The notes beneath the pieces were generated by a model. The model saw only the letters and a list, made by a program, of their open reading frames with translations. It was not told where the DNA came from and made no database searches. This document shows positions 41,345 to 50,400 of a stretch of 64,000 nucleotides of DNA, piece after piece. Positions within the stretch are counted from its first letter, which is position 1; the number at the start of each line of letters is the position of its first letter. This DNA comes from Selenomonas_A ruminantium_I (GTDB lineage Bacteria > Bacillota > Negativicutes > Selenomonadales > Selenomonadaceae): the NCBI GenBank assembly GCA_946541505.1, contig CAMNJO010000007.1:13266-77265 (forward strand), read 5' to 3'. Position numbers and translations under genes: made by a program.

Positions 41345-41608
41345 TCAACTTCGTTTTTTATTACGCACCTGCATTTCAATATCATAGACAGTGTTCTGGT
41401 CATCTTCCACATAGACATCCAATCGTACGCCCTTGCTTTCGTAACGTGCCTTCACCGATTTTTCTTCATCTATATACTTGATATCACGAATTGGAATCTA
41501 CAGCAGCTTCTCCAACATCTTCTTGCAAATCCGCTTACGGCTCATGATGAGCTTGAACATATAGTCATCCTGTATGGTCAGTTCTTCCCATGGTTTGATT
41601 CTATACAT
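41345..41608 (-). pseudogene. Rpn/PD-(D/E)XK transposase-like nuclease, truncated and with a nonsense codon
   Basis: The minus strand encodes MYRIKPWEELTIQDDYMFKL, then KKMLEKLL, a TAG stop (41502-41500), IPIRDIKYIDEEKSV and KGVRLDVYVEDDQNTVYDIE with MQ. This is the N-terminal third of the Rpn family (recombination-promoting nuclease/putative transposase), whose nuclease core contains the GVRLDVYVxD and EMQ strands. The frame ends about 88 codons in, far short of the usual ~250-300, so it is a relic of a mobile nuclease. Confidence 0.85.
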
Positions 41609-41670
41609 TGCATCATCACCTCTACTTAGATTGTAACCGAAGCACTAGCGTATTTCAAGCGTCATTGGAA

Positions 41671-43068
41671 TTATTTAGATTTTGTTACTTTTGTTAAGCG
41701 TCTTCTTATTTTGGTCATATGTCTTGATTCACATTTATCTATAAAAATATCCTTTCCCATAGTTTTTCGTACTCTTTTTATGTATGTTATGAAATTTCCC
41801 TCAAATTTCTTAAACTTAAATATTCTATCGATGCTTTCTTGTTTCTTTTCTTTTTTACTTTTGGAATCTGAATATAGTCTATATAAACTATTCGTTTCCA
41901 TTCTCTTATGCTTATATAGCCAACGACCAACCGTATTTACTTTCCGATGCATTCGATAGTAATATTTCGTCGTAGTTTTATCTCTAATCTTAACTGTTGT
42001 TCCATCAAAAGTAAATCCCAAATAATCTAACATTTGATTTAGATCTTCTCCGCCTACTGCAAATTGATGGCTTACATTGGTTAAGTTTCCCTGTGAATAC
42101 GAGAATATCTGCGTTTTCTTTCCTTCAAGAATTAAGTTTGGTATTTCATATATAATTCTATCAACGATATATTTCCTATGCATAAATATATCATTATTAT
42201 GACCTGGAATCACCGCGATAAAATCATCACTATATCTCATATAAAGTCCTTTTAACTTATTGATATAGTTATTCATATCATAATCAAATTTCAGCATATA
42301 TACATTAGCTAACACAGCACTAATAGCAGACCCTTGCGGTATTCCTTTAACTTTATTTTTTTGAACTGCATAATGCCATTTTCCATCTTTCGCAAAACGT
42401 CTAGCTTTAAATTCATGAAATTGTTCTATTGTCATAATACGTTCTTTAGAATTCAACTTCCGCAGCGTTTTCCTTCTATTCTTTAATCTGAAATAAGATA
42501 GAATATCTTCTAACATGCAGTAACTATACTTTGTGATACTTTTGAAGACTGCATAGTAATCATTAGGTAACTGTGCGCAATCAAGTAAGTCACATAGTCT
42601 CTCCTTTAGGTATTGATGGTCCAAACTATCAAAAAAGCTCTTAAAATCACCTACAATAATGTAACATTCATTATTTTTCATGATAAAATCAAAAACACTA
42701 TATGCAAAATCTACATTATTTTTATGCAGGTTATTTCTATATGCTACCGCACATTCATTAATACCATCCGCTTTTGCTCTTATATTATACTTTTCGTTAA
42801 TAAGATATGCATAGTATTGATAAATACAACGGTCTATATGCGCTGAATAACTCAATGGTCTTTTTTTATCTTTTAATTTATTATTTGCATGACTGTACTT
42901 CGAGCAATTTTTTTCAAATGTTATAAACGGATAAAAATCGTGTCCTTTTATTTGATTTGGATTTGTAATATATTTCCATACTGTATCACTTTTCAATGAT
43001 ACCCGATTGTCAAAATGAGCATATTTTTTTATTTCTTCATTAGTTTTTCTAAAATCTTCAAAATTCAT
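41671..43068 (-). CDS. Group II-intron-like/UG-type reverse transcriptase, candidate defense RT
   Basis: 465 residues. RT motifs in order: a palm strand VGDFKSFFDSLDH with the first catalytic Asp (~141), KGIPQGSAISAVLANVYM (~242-259), and the YSDD box (~279-282) in LYMRYSDDFIAVIPG, followed by a thumb-like basic C-terminus. There is no maturase X domain with HNH, no retron VTG motif and no DGR SQ box, so it falls among the unknown-group/DRT-like enzymes. The ATG at 43068 has AGGA eight bases upstream; the ATG at 43083 lacks a site. AT-rich and unlike its neighbours. A promoter plus a hairpin-rich RNA lies directly upstream, and restriction genes flank it. Confidence 0.85.
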   Translation of the reverse strand: MNFEDFRKTNEEIKKYAHFDNRVSLKSDTVWKYITNPNQIKGHDFYPFITFEKNCSKYSHANNKLKDKKRPLSYSAHIDRCIYQYYAYLINEKYNIRAKADGINECAVAYRNNLHKNNVDFAYSVFDFIMKNNECYIIVGDFKSFFDSLDHQYLKERLCDLLDCAQLPNDYYAVFKSITKYSYCMLEDILSYFRLKNRRKTLRKLNSKERIMTIEQFHEFKARRFAKDGKWHYAVQKNKVKGIPQGSAISAVLANVYMLKFDYDMNNYINKLKGLYMRYSDDFIAVIPGHNNDIFMHRKYIVDRIIYEIPNLILEGKKTQIFSYSQGNLTNVSHQFAVGGEDLNQMLDYLGFTFDGTTVKIRDKTTTKYYYRMHRKVNTVGRWLYKHKRMETNSLYRLYSDSKSKKEKKQESIDRIFKFKKFEGNFITYIKRVRKTMGKDIFIDKCESRHMTKIRRRLTKVTKSK

Positions 43069-43083
43069 ATACCTATTCCTCAT

Positions 43084-43368
43084 CGCAAAAACCCGTCGGT
43101 TTGAAGTGGCAACGTCTCCACATCCGACGGGTCTTTTGATTTGATATTCTTTTCAGAACAGTTGCCATAAATTGCGATTACATATCATGTTATAATGATA
43201 TTGACTACAATATTGTCATTGATTAACGGAGGTATGACAATGATATCCATTACATTAACAGCATCATTCATCATTAAGCTTACGCTTAGAATACTCTGGA
43301 TATTCTCCAGGAATCCACACGTCAAATTCTTGACAAAGATTGCATTCTCTCGCGCCTTTTGCCGAGAC
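43084..43368 (-). ncRNA. Candidate structured RNA upstream of the reverse transcriptase
   Basis: From the predicted start near 43368, the minus strand can fold into seven successive local hairpins. They are 43348-43367 (TCTCG/CGAGA), 43321-43334 (GTCAA/TTGAC), 43296-43310 (CTGGA/TCCAG), 43275-43288 (TAAGC, GTAA tetraloop, GCTTA), 43212-43241 (ATTGTCAT/ATGACAAT with CCTCC in the loop), 43182-43201 (ATATCAT/ATGATAT) and 43091-43132 (ACCCGTCGG/CCGACGGGT with an inner GTGG/CCAC). The last is followed by TTTTTG, a terminator, 16 bases before the open RT frame. RNA template or cofactor function is inferred from analogy with ncRNA-using defense RTs. Confidence 0.6.
43091..43132. terminator. Terminator-like hairpin between the candidate RNA and the RT
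   Basis: A perfect 9-bp GC-rich stem with an internal 4-bp stem is followed by TTTTTG on the minus strand and TCTTTT on the plus strand. RT expression therefore depends on read-through or processing. Confidence 0.8.
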
Positions 43369-43374
43369 AATTTT

Positions 43375-43403
43375 ATTATAGCACAAAATCCATCAATGAG
43401 CAA
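43375..43403 (-). promoter_or_regulatory. Promoter for the candidate RNA and RT
   Basis: TTGCTC (43403-43398), 17 bases and TATAAT (43380-43375) on the minus strand, 52 bp after the DUF4160 stop. Transcription would begin near 43368. Confidence 0.65.
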
Positions 43404-43454
43404 CTCACAGCAACTCTTTTTTGTGCCTTCTTTTCAAAATATCATTAGCGGTAT

Positions 43455-43724
43455 TTATCGTTTAAGTTCAGCATGCTTAAAGTGCATAACCCAAAGTGCC
43501 AGTAAACGCTCTTTGTTTTTCCTGATATACCGTAAAACTTTTGCCATATCCTTTTTATCGACTGTACCGCAATCTTTAGCAATTTCCACAGAGTCAGAAG
43601 TCAACCAGAATTTTGTTGCCTTGTCAGGGTGTCCTTTTGCTACATGGACATGAACTGGCTCACTAACGCCATCCCCTTTTACAAAAAAAGTATAGCCTAA
43701 GTATGAATCAAGCAAGTCTGGCAT
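43455..43724 (-). CDS. DUF4160 protein
   Basis: 89 residues. MPDLLDSYLGYTFFVKG followed by PVHVHVAKGHP is the DUF4160 pattern (an HVHV strand). DUF4160 genes are usually paired with another small gene and are often suspected of being toxin-antitoxin-like. The ATG at 43724 has GGAGGG upstream and overlaps the end of the preceding small gene by 17 bp. No catalytic assignment can be made. Confidence 0.8.
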   Translation of the reverse strand: MPDLLDSYLGYTFFVKGDGVSEPVHVHVAKGHPDKATKFWLTSDSVEIAKDCGTVDKKDMAKVLRYIRKNKERLLALWVMHFKHAELKR

Positions 43725-43986
43725 TTTTCTGTTCCCTCCAGTCATCCCAAATGATAGACTCATTGACCGTCAGATATTTTTCTATGCCAAATAAATCATC
43801 CTCTGAAAAACCGAAAGACTTCAGGCAAGTCATATCAGGCAAACGCCACTCGCAGAAATTATCTTCATGCTCCTTTTGCTCGATTCTGATTGCTAAATTA
43901 ATGCCGCCGTCTCTATCCTCATACTCTTTCGTTACATACACATTAAGATAAACACCATCTTTTAAGATAAAGGTTGCATATAACAT
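43708..43986 (-). CDS. Small protein paired with DUF4160, family not recognised
   Basis: 92 residues, acidic, with no signal or membrane segment. The usual DUF4160 partner is DUF2442; this protein is of similar size but I do not see a clear DUF2442 motif. AAGGAAG precedes the ATG. It lies 23 bp after hsdS on the same strand, so the pair may be transcribed with the restriction operon. Confidence 0.6.
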   Translation of the reverse strand: MLYATFILKDGVYLNVYVTKEYEDRDGGINLAIRIEQKEHEDNFCEWRLPDMTCLKSFGFSEDDLFGIEKYLTVNESIIWDDWREQKNARLA

Positions 43987-44009
43987 TTATAACACTTCCT
44001 TTCAAAATG

Positions 44010-45254
44010 TCATTGGCGGAATGTGACTTGACCGTTCATCAGCATAGGAAGAAGAAAGTCTCGAAGATAAGTAAGTTTACGATTTTCTTGGTTACACTTA
44101 ACCATTTGTTTATGAATTGGTTTTATCCGCGCCTCAAATCGTCTTAACACCTCATAAGGCGGTATAACAATTCGACTTAATTTCAAATGATCTTGTGTTA
44201 TATGTCCCATGGTTGTTTTTCTAGCTTCAGCAATTTTAACAAAATTAACTATATAATCTTTTAACTGATGATATATATATTCCTTGGGAAAATCTTCAGA
44301 TGGTATTACTTTGAAAATATGTTGGTTCAGCCCGCCTTTACCACCAGTCCAGTATTGAATTTCCAGAGTTGCTGACCATGAAAAAAGTATATCTCCATCA
44401 CCAATAACATTCTCTAACGGAATATTTGCTGATACACGTTCAGTATCCGGTCTAACCCCTTCATGCATTTCACGAATTTTTATAACCGGTAAAGATTCCT
44501 CATTGCCCTGCGGACGATATTTTTGACAGGCTAAACCATTTACATACGAAGCTATGCGAAATAAATTATCAACTTTCCACCCTGCCGGGATTTCTCGGGA
44601 TAGGTTTTCGTTCCATTCCATTTTGCCGCCGCTAGTTTTGTATGGGCGGCCATTGGCATCAGGGAAGTCGAATTGGACGAACCAGTAGTCGTAAAGGGTC
44701 TTAGCCATAGATTCCAATGTAGTAATCAACTTACTATTATTTTTTATTTTATCATCTATAGCCTGCAATTCATTGGCAATTCTATACTGTTCTTTCAAAT
44801 CAGGCAATTCAACTGGTAATTTTTTTAGTATGGCAGAATTAAGATTTAGCATCGTTGCACCTGTGGCATTATCAACAATCCACTTTCTTATATGAGGCGT
44901 ACTTAAATAAAAACTAAGAAACACAGCATTAACCAGCATTTTATCAGGGCGAATTCTTAAACACCCAGTTCCGCATAACGCACCTGCATCATTTTCTGAA
45001 ATTAAAGCACATCGCTCTATATTACCTCGGCGACTATATACAATATCTCCAATCTCAACTCTGTATTTTTTCAATCGTTCGGCATCCTGTTCTGTAATAT
45101 GAGCAATCCTATCGTGAATTACAATTCTATCTCCTATATCCTGCGGCATAATAGAAGGTATCCCCTGCTCAACATAATCCGATGCATGAAGTTGCGAACC
45201 GAAAGGTCCTGTAATTATATCTGCTAAATCCCCCAGACAAACCTTTTTATACAA
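44010..45254 (-). CDS. hsdS: Type I restriction-modification specificity subunit
   Basis: Determines the DNA site recognised by the HsdR2M2S complex. Two target-recognition domains (~1-175 and ~215-405) are each followed by helical conserved regions: YRIANELQAIDDKIKNNSKL then ESMAKTLYDYWFVQFDFP after the first, and IKPIHKQMVKCNQENRKLTYL after the second. The reading frame opens at 45299, but the start is most likely the TTG at 45254, nine bases after GGAGG and right after the zinc-finger gene stop; this gives 414 residues. Confidence 0.93.
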   Translation of the reverse strand: MYKKVCLGDLADIITGPFGSQLHASDYVEQGIPSIMPQDIGDRIVIHDRIAHITEQDAERLKKYRVEIGDIVYSRRGNIERCALISENDAGALCGTGCLRIRPDKMLVNAVFLSFYLSTPHIRKWIVDNATGATMLNLNSAILKKLPVELPDLKEQYRIANELQAIDDKIKNNSKLITTLESMAKTLYDYWFVQFDFPDANGRPYKTSGGKMEWNENLSREIPAGWKVDNLFRIASYVNGLACQKYRPQGNEESLPVIKIREMHEGVRPDTERVSANIPLENVIGDGDILFSWSATLEIQYWTGGKGGLNQHIFKVIPSEDFPKEYIYHQLKDYIVNFVKIAEARKTTMGHITQDHLKLSRIVIPPYEVLRRFEARIKPIHKQMVKCNQENRKLTYLRDFLLPMLMNGQVTFRQ

Positions 45255-45255
45255 A

Positions 45256-45486
45256 TTAAGCCGCCTCCGAATAATCCACAATAAAGATTTTGCTGGCAAT
45301 TTTTTCTAGGTGTTCCAATAAATCCTCAATCTTTTCCATTACCGTAGCAGAATAAACTACCTCACCACACTGCTCACATTTATAGCAAGGAACATTTTCA
45401 ATAATCACATAACCGCCATTTACTCTAGCAAAATAACTTTCTTTTGCAGGAATCATATTCCCTGATTTACATAACAGGCAATTCAT
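45256..45486 (-). CDS. YgiT-type zinc-finger protein (MqsA N-terminal-like)
   Basis: 76 residues with two CxxC pairs (MNCLLCKSG and CYKCEQCGEVVYS), the zinc-binding fold of YgiT/MqsA antitoxins, but no C-terminal helix-turn-helix. It follows the DUF4258 gene by 6 bp and precedes hsdS by one base. DUF4258-YgiT pairs are widespread toxin-antitoxin-like modules, so this is the likely antitoxin. Insertion between hsdM and hsdS is noteworthy. Confidence 0.85.
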   Translation of the reverse strand: MNCLLCKSGNMIPAKESYFARVNGGYVIIENVPCYKCEQCGEVVYSATVMEKIEDLLEHLEKIASKIFIVDYSEAA

Positions 45487-45492
45487 ATTTGG

Positions 45493-45804
45493 TCACACCT
45501 TTCTCGTCTTCAAGTCAGATTCCCATTTATCGACATCGGGAAAATATGCCGTTATAATCCGACTGGCATTTCCTTCATCACTCATCACAACATGCAACGG
45601 CTGTACATTTACAGACAATCCCAACAACAAGCAGGACGGATATGGATAGTCCTCTGGATATTGCTCAATAATCTCGCCAGTCTTTACAGCGTTACGAATA
45701 TCTTTGACCTTTATCCCTCTTTGCCTAAACCTTTCCGCAGCATGAGCAGTAATGAATACGCGGTCATTATCATAGTACCATTGCAATCGCTCTATATCAA
45801 TCAA
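45493..45804 (-). CDS. DUF4258 protein, probable RelE/MqsR-like toxin
   Basis: 103 residues. ITAHAAERFRQRGIKVKDI followed by VKTGEIIEQYPEDYPYPSCL is the DUF4258 signature (conserved His-Arg-Gly-Ile region). Relatives are linked to RNase-like toxins beside YgiT antitoxins. It starts at TTG (45804), overlapping the hsdM end by 8 bp, and is followed by the zinc-finger gene. Toxic activity is inference from family and layout. Confidence 0.85.
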   Translation of the reverse strand: MIDIERLQWYYDNDRVFITAHAAERFRQRGIKVKDIRNAVKTGEIIEQYPEDYPYPSCLLLGLSVNVQPLHVVMSDEGNASRIITAYFPDVDKWESDLKTRKV

Positions 45805-47437
45805 ACTTCAACTCACCCAACCCTTTTAATATTTCTGCTTCGAGCTTATGTCCTTCATCGAAGTACGTTTTAAGCTGCTGTTCGTAGTCAGCCATTTTCT
45901 GCTGAAATTCTTCCGGGGTCAGGTCAACATATTCAATCTTGACCTTGAAGTACTGGCCTGCGGAGAAGGAGCATTTCTTTTGCTCAATGTCTTTAAGACT
46001 GACAAGAACGCTGAAATCGTCGATTTCCTGTCGCTCATTCATGGTCTGGACGATTTTGTCCATTTCAGCCTGACTTAGATAGGTGCGCTGATTCTTGGTG
46101 CCTTCAAGTTTGACTTTTTCGCCCATATTTGACGCGTCAACCAAAAGAACCTTGTCATCCTCTGTACCTGCGGCATCAAGGAACAGTACCGAAACATTGG
46201 TGCCGGTGTTGGCAAAGATATTACTGGGCATGGAGACAACGCCGCGCAGGAGTTTTTTCTGGACGATATGCTGACGGATTTTGTAGGGAATGCCTGTGGC
46301 GGCGGTCAAAAAGCCTGTGGGCACAACGATGGCGGCTTTGCCGTGTTCCTGCATGCTGACAATGATATGCTGCAGGAACATCTGGTAAATGGCCATGCTT
46401 TCCTTTTTCTTTTTGGGGATGTTGGGCACACCGGCGAAGAAGCGCTTTTTGTAGCCTTCGCCTGCCAGCTGGTCGCGCGTTTCGCTGAAATCGGTATTGA
46501 AGGGAGGATTACTGACGATGTAAGCGAATTTTTCAATGCTCTTGCCGTCTGCGGACAGATGGCGCGGACGCACCAAGGTATCATCCTGAATGACATGGGG
46601 CAGACTGTCTACGAGATTGTTGAGGATAAGGTTCAGCCGCAGGACTTCATTGGACTTTTGACTGATGTCCTGTGTGTAAACGGTGCAGTTTTCCTCACCT
46701 ATCTGCTCGGCCAGCGTAAGCACGAGCGTGCCCGAACCGGCTGCCGGGTCATAGATGCTGACATTCTGTGCGCCATTGGGGGCGATTATCCTCGCGATAA
46801 TCTGTGCAATAGAATGGGGCGTATAGTATTCGGCATACTGACCGCTGTCCTTATTGTAGTCCTTTATCAGATACTCAAAGATATCGGCATAGAAATCGTA
46901 TTTCTGCTGAAATACGGCATCAAAGCTTTGGGCGTTGAGTTTATTGATGATAGCCCGACAAAAATCGTCCTGCCGTTCTACTTCGGTGACCAGATTCGAC
47001 AGGGTATCAAACAGGCGCACGCGATTCTGCGCACCGGCTGCTACCGAGAATACATCCTTATTGGCTTCGGCGATATGCAGCAGGGCATTGTCAAATATCG
47101 TATGAAAGCCCTGCTCCCCTTTGCGGGAAAACAGGCTGCTGATAAGGTCAGCCGGATGAATACGGGCAATGCGTGGGTCTAAGTCCATCATCAGAAAGTC
47201 AAAATCATCTTCAGACAGCTCTGCCAGACGGCGTTCCGTTTCCTGCGTGGACTTACCTGCAAAATCCGGCAGTTCTTTAAGCCCGGCAAGGAATTTATCA
47301 TTTAAGAATTTGTATAAAAATGCCTCCGTGATGATTTTGTACTCATTGCCGCTGTTGCCCAGACCATAATTGGAGCAGATGGCTTTGAGGTCATCAATGA
47401 GGGCATATATCATTTGTTTTTCGGTTTGTAATTGCAT
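45797..47437 (-). CDS. hsdM: Type I restriction-modification DNA methyltransferase
   Basis: N6-adenine methyltransferase subunit, 546 residues. An HsdM N-terminal helical domain (~10-170) is followed by the SAM motif YDPAAGSGTLV (~229-238) and catalytic SNPPFNTDF (~309-317). GGAGAA precedes the ATG. It is 15 bp after hsdR and overlaps the DUF4258 gene at its end. Confidence 0.96.
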   Translation of the reverse strand: MQLQTEKQMIYALIDDLKAICSNYGLGNSGNEYKIITEAFLYKFLNDKFLAGLKELPDFAGKSTQETERRLAELSEDDFDFLMMDLDPRIARIHPADLISSLFSRKGEQGFHTIFDNALLHIAEANKDVFSVAAGAQNRVRLFDTLSNLVTEVERQDDFCRAIINKLNAQSFDAVFQQKYDFYADIFEYLIKDYNKDSGQYAEYYTPHSIAQIIARIIAPNGAQNVSIYDPAAGSGTLVLTLAEQIGEENCTVYTQDISQKSNEVLRLNLILNNLVDSLPHVIQDDTLVRPRHLSADGKSIEKFAYIVSNPPFNTDFSETRDQLAGEGYKKRFFAGVPNIPKKKKESMAIYQMFLQHIIVSMQEHGKAAIVVPTGFLTAATGIPYKIRQHIVQKKLLRGVVSMPSNIFANTGTNVSVLFLDAAGTEDDKVLLVDASNMGEKVKLEGTKNQRTYLSQAEMDKIVQTMNERQEIDDFSVLVSLKDIEQKKCSFSAGQYFKVKIEYVDLTPEEFQQKMADYEQQLKTYFDEGHKLEAEILKGLGELKFD

Positions 47438-47452
47438 GTATAAGATTTCTCC

Positions 47453-50400
47453 TTACTGGATGTATTCGTTTTTGATTTCATTGCCGATGGCTTTTACCAC
47501 ACTGGCATTCAGGAGCAGTTTGCCGTTTAGCTGCTGCTTAATCTCACGCCAGAGCATTTGCTCGAAGAAATTTCCATTGGACAAGATTGTTTGCTTATGC
47601 AGCAGGCTGTCGTCGATGTAGGACTTCATATCGGTCAGAAAGTCAAAGGTCACGGCCTGTGAGGATAGCAGCCCTGCTCGGATTAAACTCTTATGCAGGC
47701 GCATGTAGCGAACATCGCCGCCATAACGAGCCGTAAGCCTGTCATTGGCTGCATTGATGTCGTGCATTTTCTGCCGCAGTATGGCAAGTTTTTCATCCTG
47801 CGCCTGCATTTCCGCCAAGGTCATCTGCTGGATGTCGTGCCCCTCCAAAATGCGCCGCAATTCTTCCCACAGCCGCAAAAACTCCGGGTCTTTCCTGTCC
47901 TGATTGCTGCCAAACTCACGGATGGTCTGCCGCCGCTTACTTGCGAAGGAATCGGCCAGTTCCAGTTCGCTTTCGCTGATTTTGCGGAAGGAAAAACGGA
48001 TATCCTGCGTGGCTAAATCCACAAGGCTGTCGATATCCTCAGGGTTCTGCAGGGCTTCTTTTTCGCGGATAAGCTGCAAGCGCTGACCGGTCAGCTGGCT
48101 GAGTGCCCGTATTTTGTCGCGGTCAAGACTTTTCAGCAAATCCTCATAACCAAACAGCTGTGCCAGATTGTATAATTCTTTATACAAGGACAAGGCGCGA
48201 TACAGGTCGTTTACCTCGTCCTTGTTTTCGATAGCGGAAATCTGCCGCTGGAAATTTTCCAGATTGTCCGTGTCAAAGGAAAAGAGCTTGTCACGGATTT
48301 GCCTTAATTCTGCGTTGATTTCCTCAGGGGTCTTGAAGATGCCGGTAAACTGTGTAAAATCATCACCCAGCTCCTCCTGCAGTTCTGCTAAATAGGCCTG
48401 ATTGGTCTTGTCAAACTCACTGCGGATATCGGCAAAGTCCACCACATAACCGTAGCGCAGCTGATGATAAGGACGATTGACACGGGTAAGGCATTGCAGG
48501 AGGCTGTGTTCCCGAATGACACGACCAAGATACAGCTTCTTGAGCCGTGGCGCATCAAAGCCGGTCAGCAGCATATTATAAACCACGAGAATATCCACTT
48601 CGCCACGCTTGAAGGCATCCCGCTTTTCCTTTAATTCTTCCTGCGTTTCCCCCAGCGTTGAAAGCACCAAGGCTGCACGGAAGTTGCCGCGTACCTTTAG
48701 TTCCTCATAGATGGCCTGCGCCTGTCTGCCCGAATCGGCCACCACCATAGCACCGATGGTTTTATCCCCCAAGAGCAGCCGGGAACCAGTAAAATCCTCC
48801 TCGATATAGTCAACCAAGGGCTTTACATAGTTTGCATGACAGGTCAAATCCTGCTTATGGATAAGGCCTTTTCTCACTTCATCCTGTAGTTTATCCAAAG
48901 CGGCATTAAGCTGCAGGCGGTATTCCGTCTTGATGCCTTCGCGGATAAGACGCAGGGTATAACCATCTGCAATAGACTGATTGTAATAATATTTGTGGAT
49001 ATAATCACCGAACAAGTCCTTTGTGCGTACCTTGCCGATAAGCGGCGTGCCGGTCAGTCCGAACATAACCGCCTGACGGTCAGAATTCACGAGCCGCGCC
49101 AAAAAGGAACCATCCGCGCGATAGTCACGATGTACTTCGTCAATAAAGTACACACGCTGGATGTTTACATTGTAGTCCGGCACTTTGGCCACAGCATCAT
49201 CACCGAATTTCTGAATGTTGACCACATTCATGACCAGTCCGCCGGATAGGGTCTGCTCACTGGTGCTTTGGATATTTTTCGTAAACTCTGCCCGCGTGCC
49301 AATCTCCACGACATTGAGCCCGCGGGCGCGGAATTCATCCGCCGCCTGCTGCATCAAATCAAGGCGGTCAACGATAAAATAAAACTTCGCGACAATACGG
49401 TGGACTGCATAATAATCAGCAAGAATGTGGACGTTATAAAAGGCCAGTTCCGTCTTGCCGCTGCCCTGCGTATGCCAGATAACGCCGCCGCGAGCGCGGC
49501 TTCCTTTCCTCACGGCATGTTGACGGGGCAAATCCGCCACCAGTTCCGTTTCATGGTGTACATACTCGTTCATGTAGAACGCATTATCTGCTACCACTTC
49601 ATCTGCCACGCGTAAAGCATCCACCTTGCGGGCAATCGCCTGAGCACCGAAGAATTGCTGATAACGCATCAGATGCTTGCTTATCTCCATGACACCTTTA
49701 TCGTTTACCTTTTCCACATAAGTGATGCCATAATGAAGCAGCCAAAGAAAACGCTCTTTCGTAAACAGCGAGGTCAAAATTCTGTTGGTCGGTGTCATGG
49801 GTTCACAGTTCAGAGCGTAGTCGGCACGCCCTTTGAGGACGGTCATATGATTATCCTGCAAGATATTGTCCTCGTCAGCCGGGCTTAAAGGGGCAACTCC
49901 CTCATAAACAGAATTATCTTCTTCGCGGAAATGGCTGAAAAACAAATGCCCTAGGCCATTTGTGGCATAGAAAGCCCCGGATAGGGGTACGGCTTCCGTA
50001 TCGTCGTATTCCATATTATTGGAAAAAACCATCAGCTGCGTGCTATTGAGGAAACGCCTGTACCTCATGTTGCTCGTGCGCTTATTCATGCGCTCGTATT
50101 CCGCCTGCATTCCCTTTAGGTTATTGGGGATTTTGACCTCACAGAAAGCCAAGGGCAGGCCATTGACAAATACCGTTATATCCGGGCGAAAACTCCCTGC
50201 TTCACTTGACTGGTCAACCAAACAGGACAGTTCCGTTACCACAAAGTAGTCATTGTCCTTTGATAGGTCAAAGGATATAAGCTGTATGGCTTCACCACGA
50301 CAGACTATCCCCTGTTGCAGTTTGCCCCAAAAAGCCTGACCTAAATCATCAGCAGCCAGACTGTCCGACAACTCGGAAAGGATAGCCGAAAACTCCTCAT

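Noticed and set aside
43264..43380. Minus-strand 38-codon stretch with a CxxC (ECNLCQEFDVWIPGEYPE) that looks protein-like
   Set aside because: It has no start codon with a ribosome-binding site and is preceded by a stop; too short to call a gene. If real, it would weaken the noncoding RNA proposal.
41671..43403. Retron, diversity-generating retroelement or group II intron
   Set aside because: No retron VTG motif or msr/msd inverted-repeat pair was recognised; the QGSAIS box is not the SQ form of DGR RTs and no variable repeat was seen; no maturase/HNH domain or intron domain V was seen.
43195..43653. Plus-strand 152-codon open frame with a GGAGG start and hydrophobic N-terminus, possibly a small membrane toxin
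   Set aside because: It runs antisense through the DUF4160 gene, and its Shine-Dalgarno is the complement of the CCTCC loop of a hairpin. The -35 is poor. I kept it only as a remark, not as a gene.
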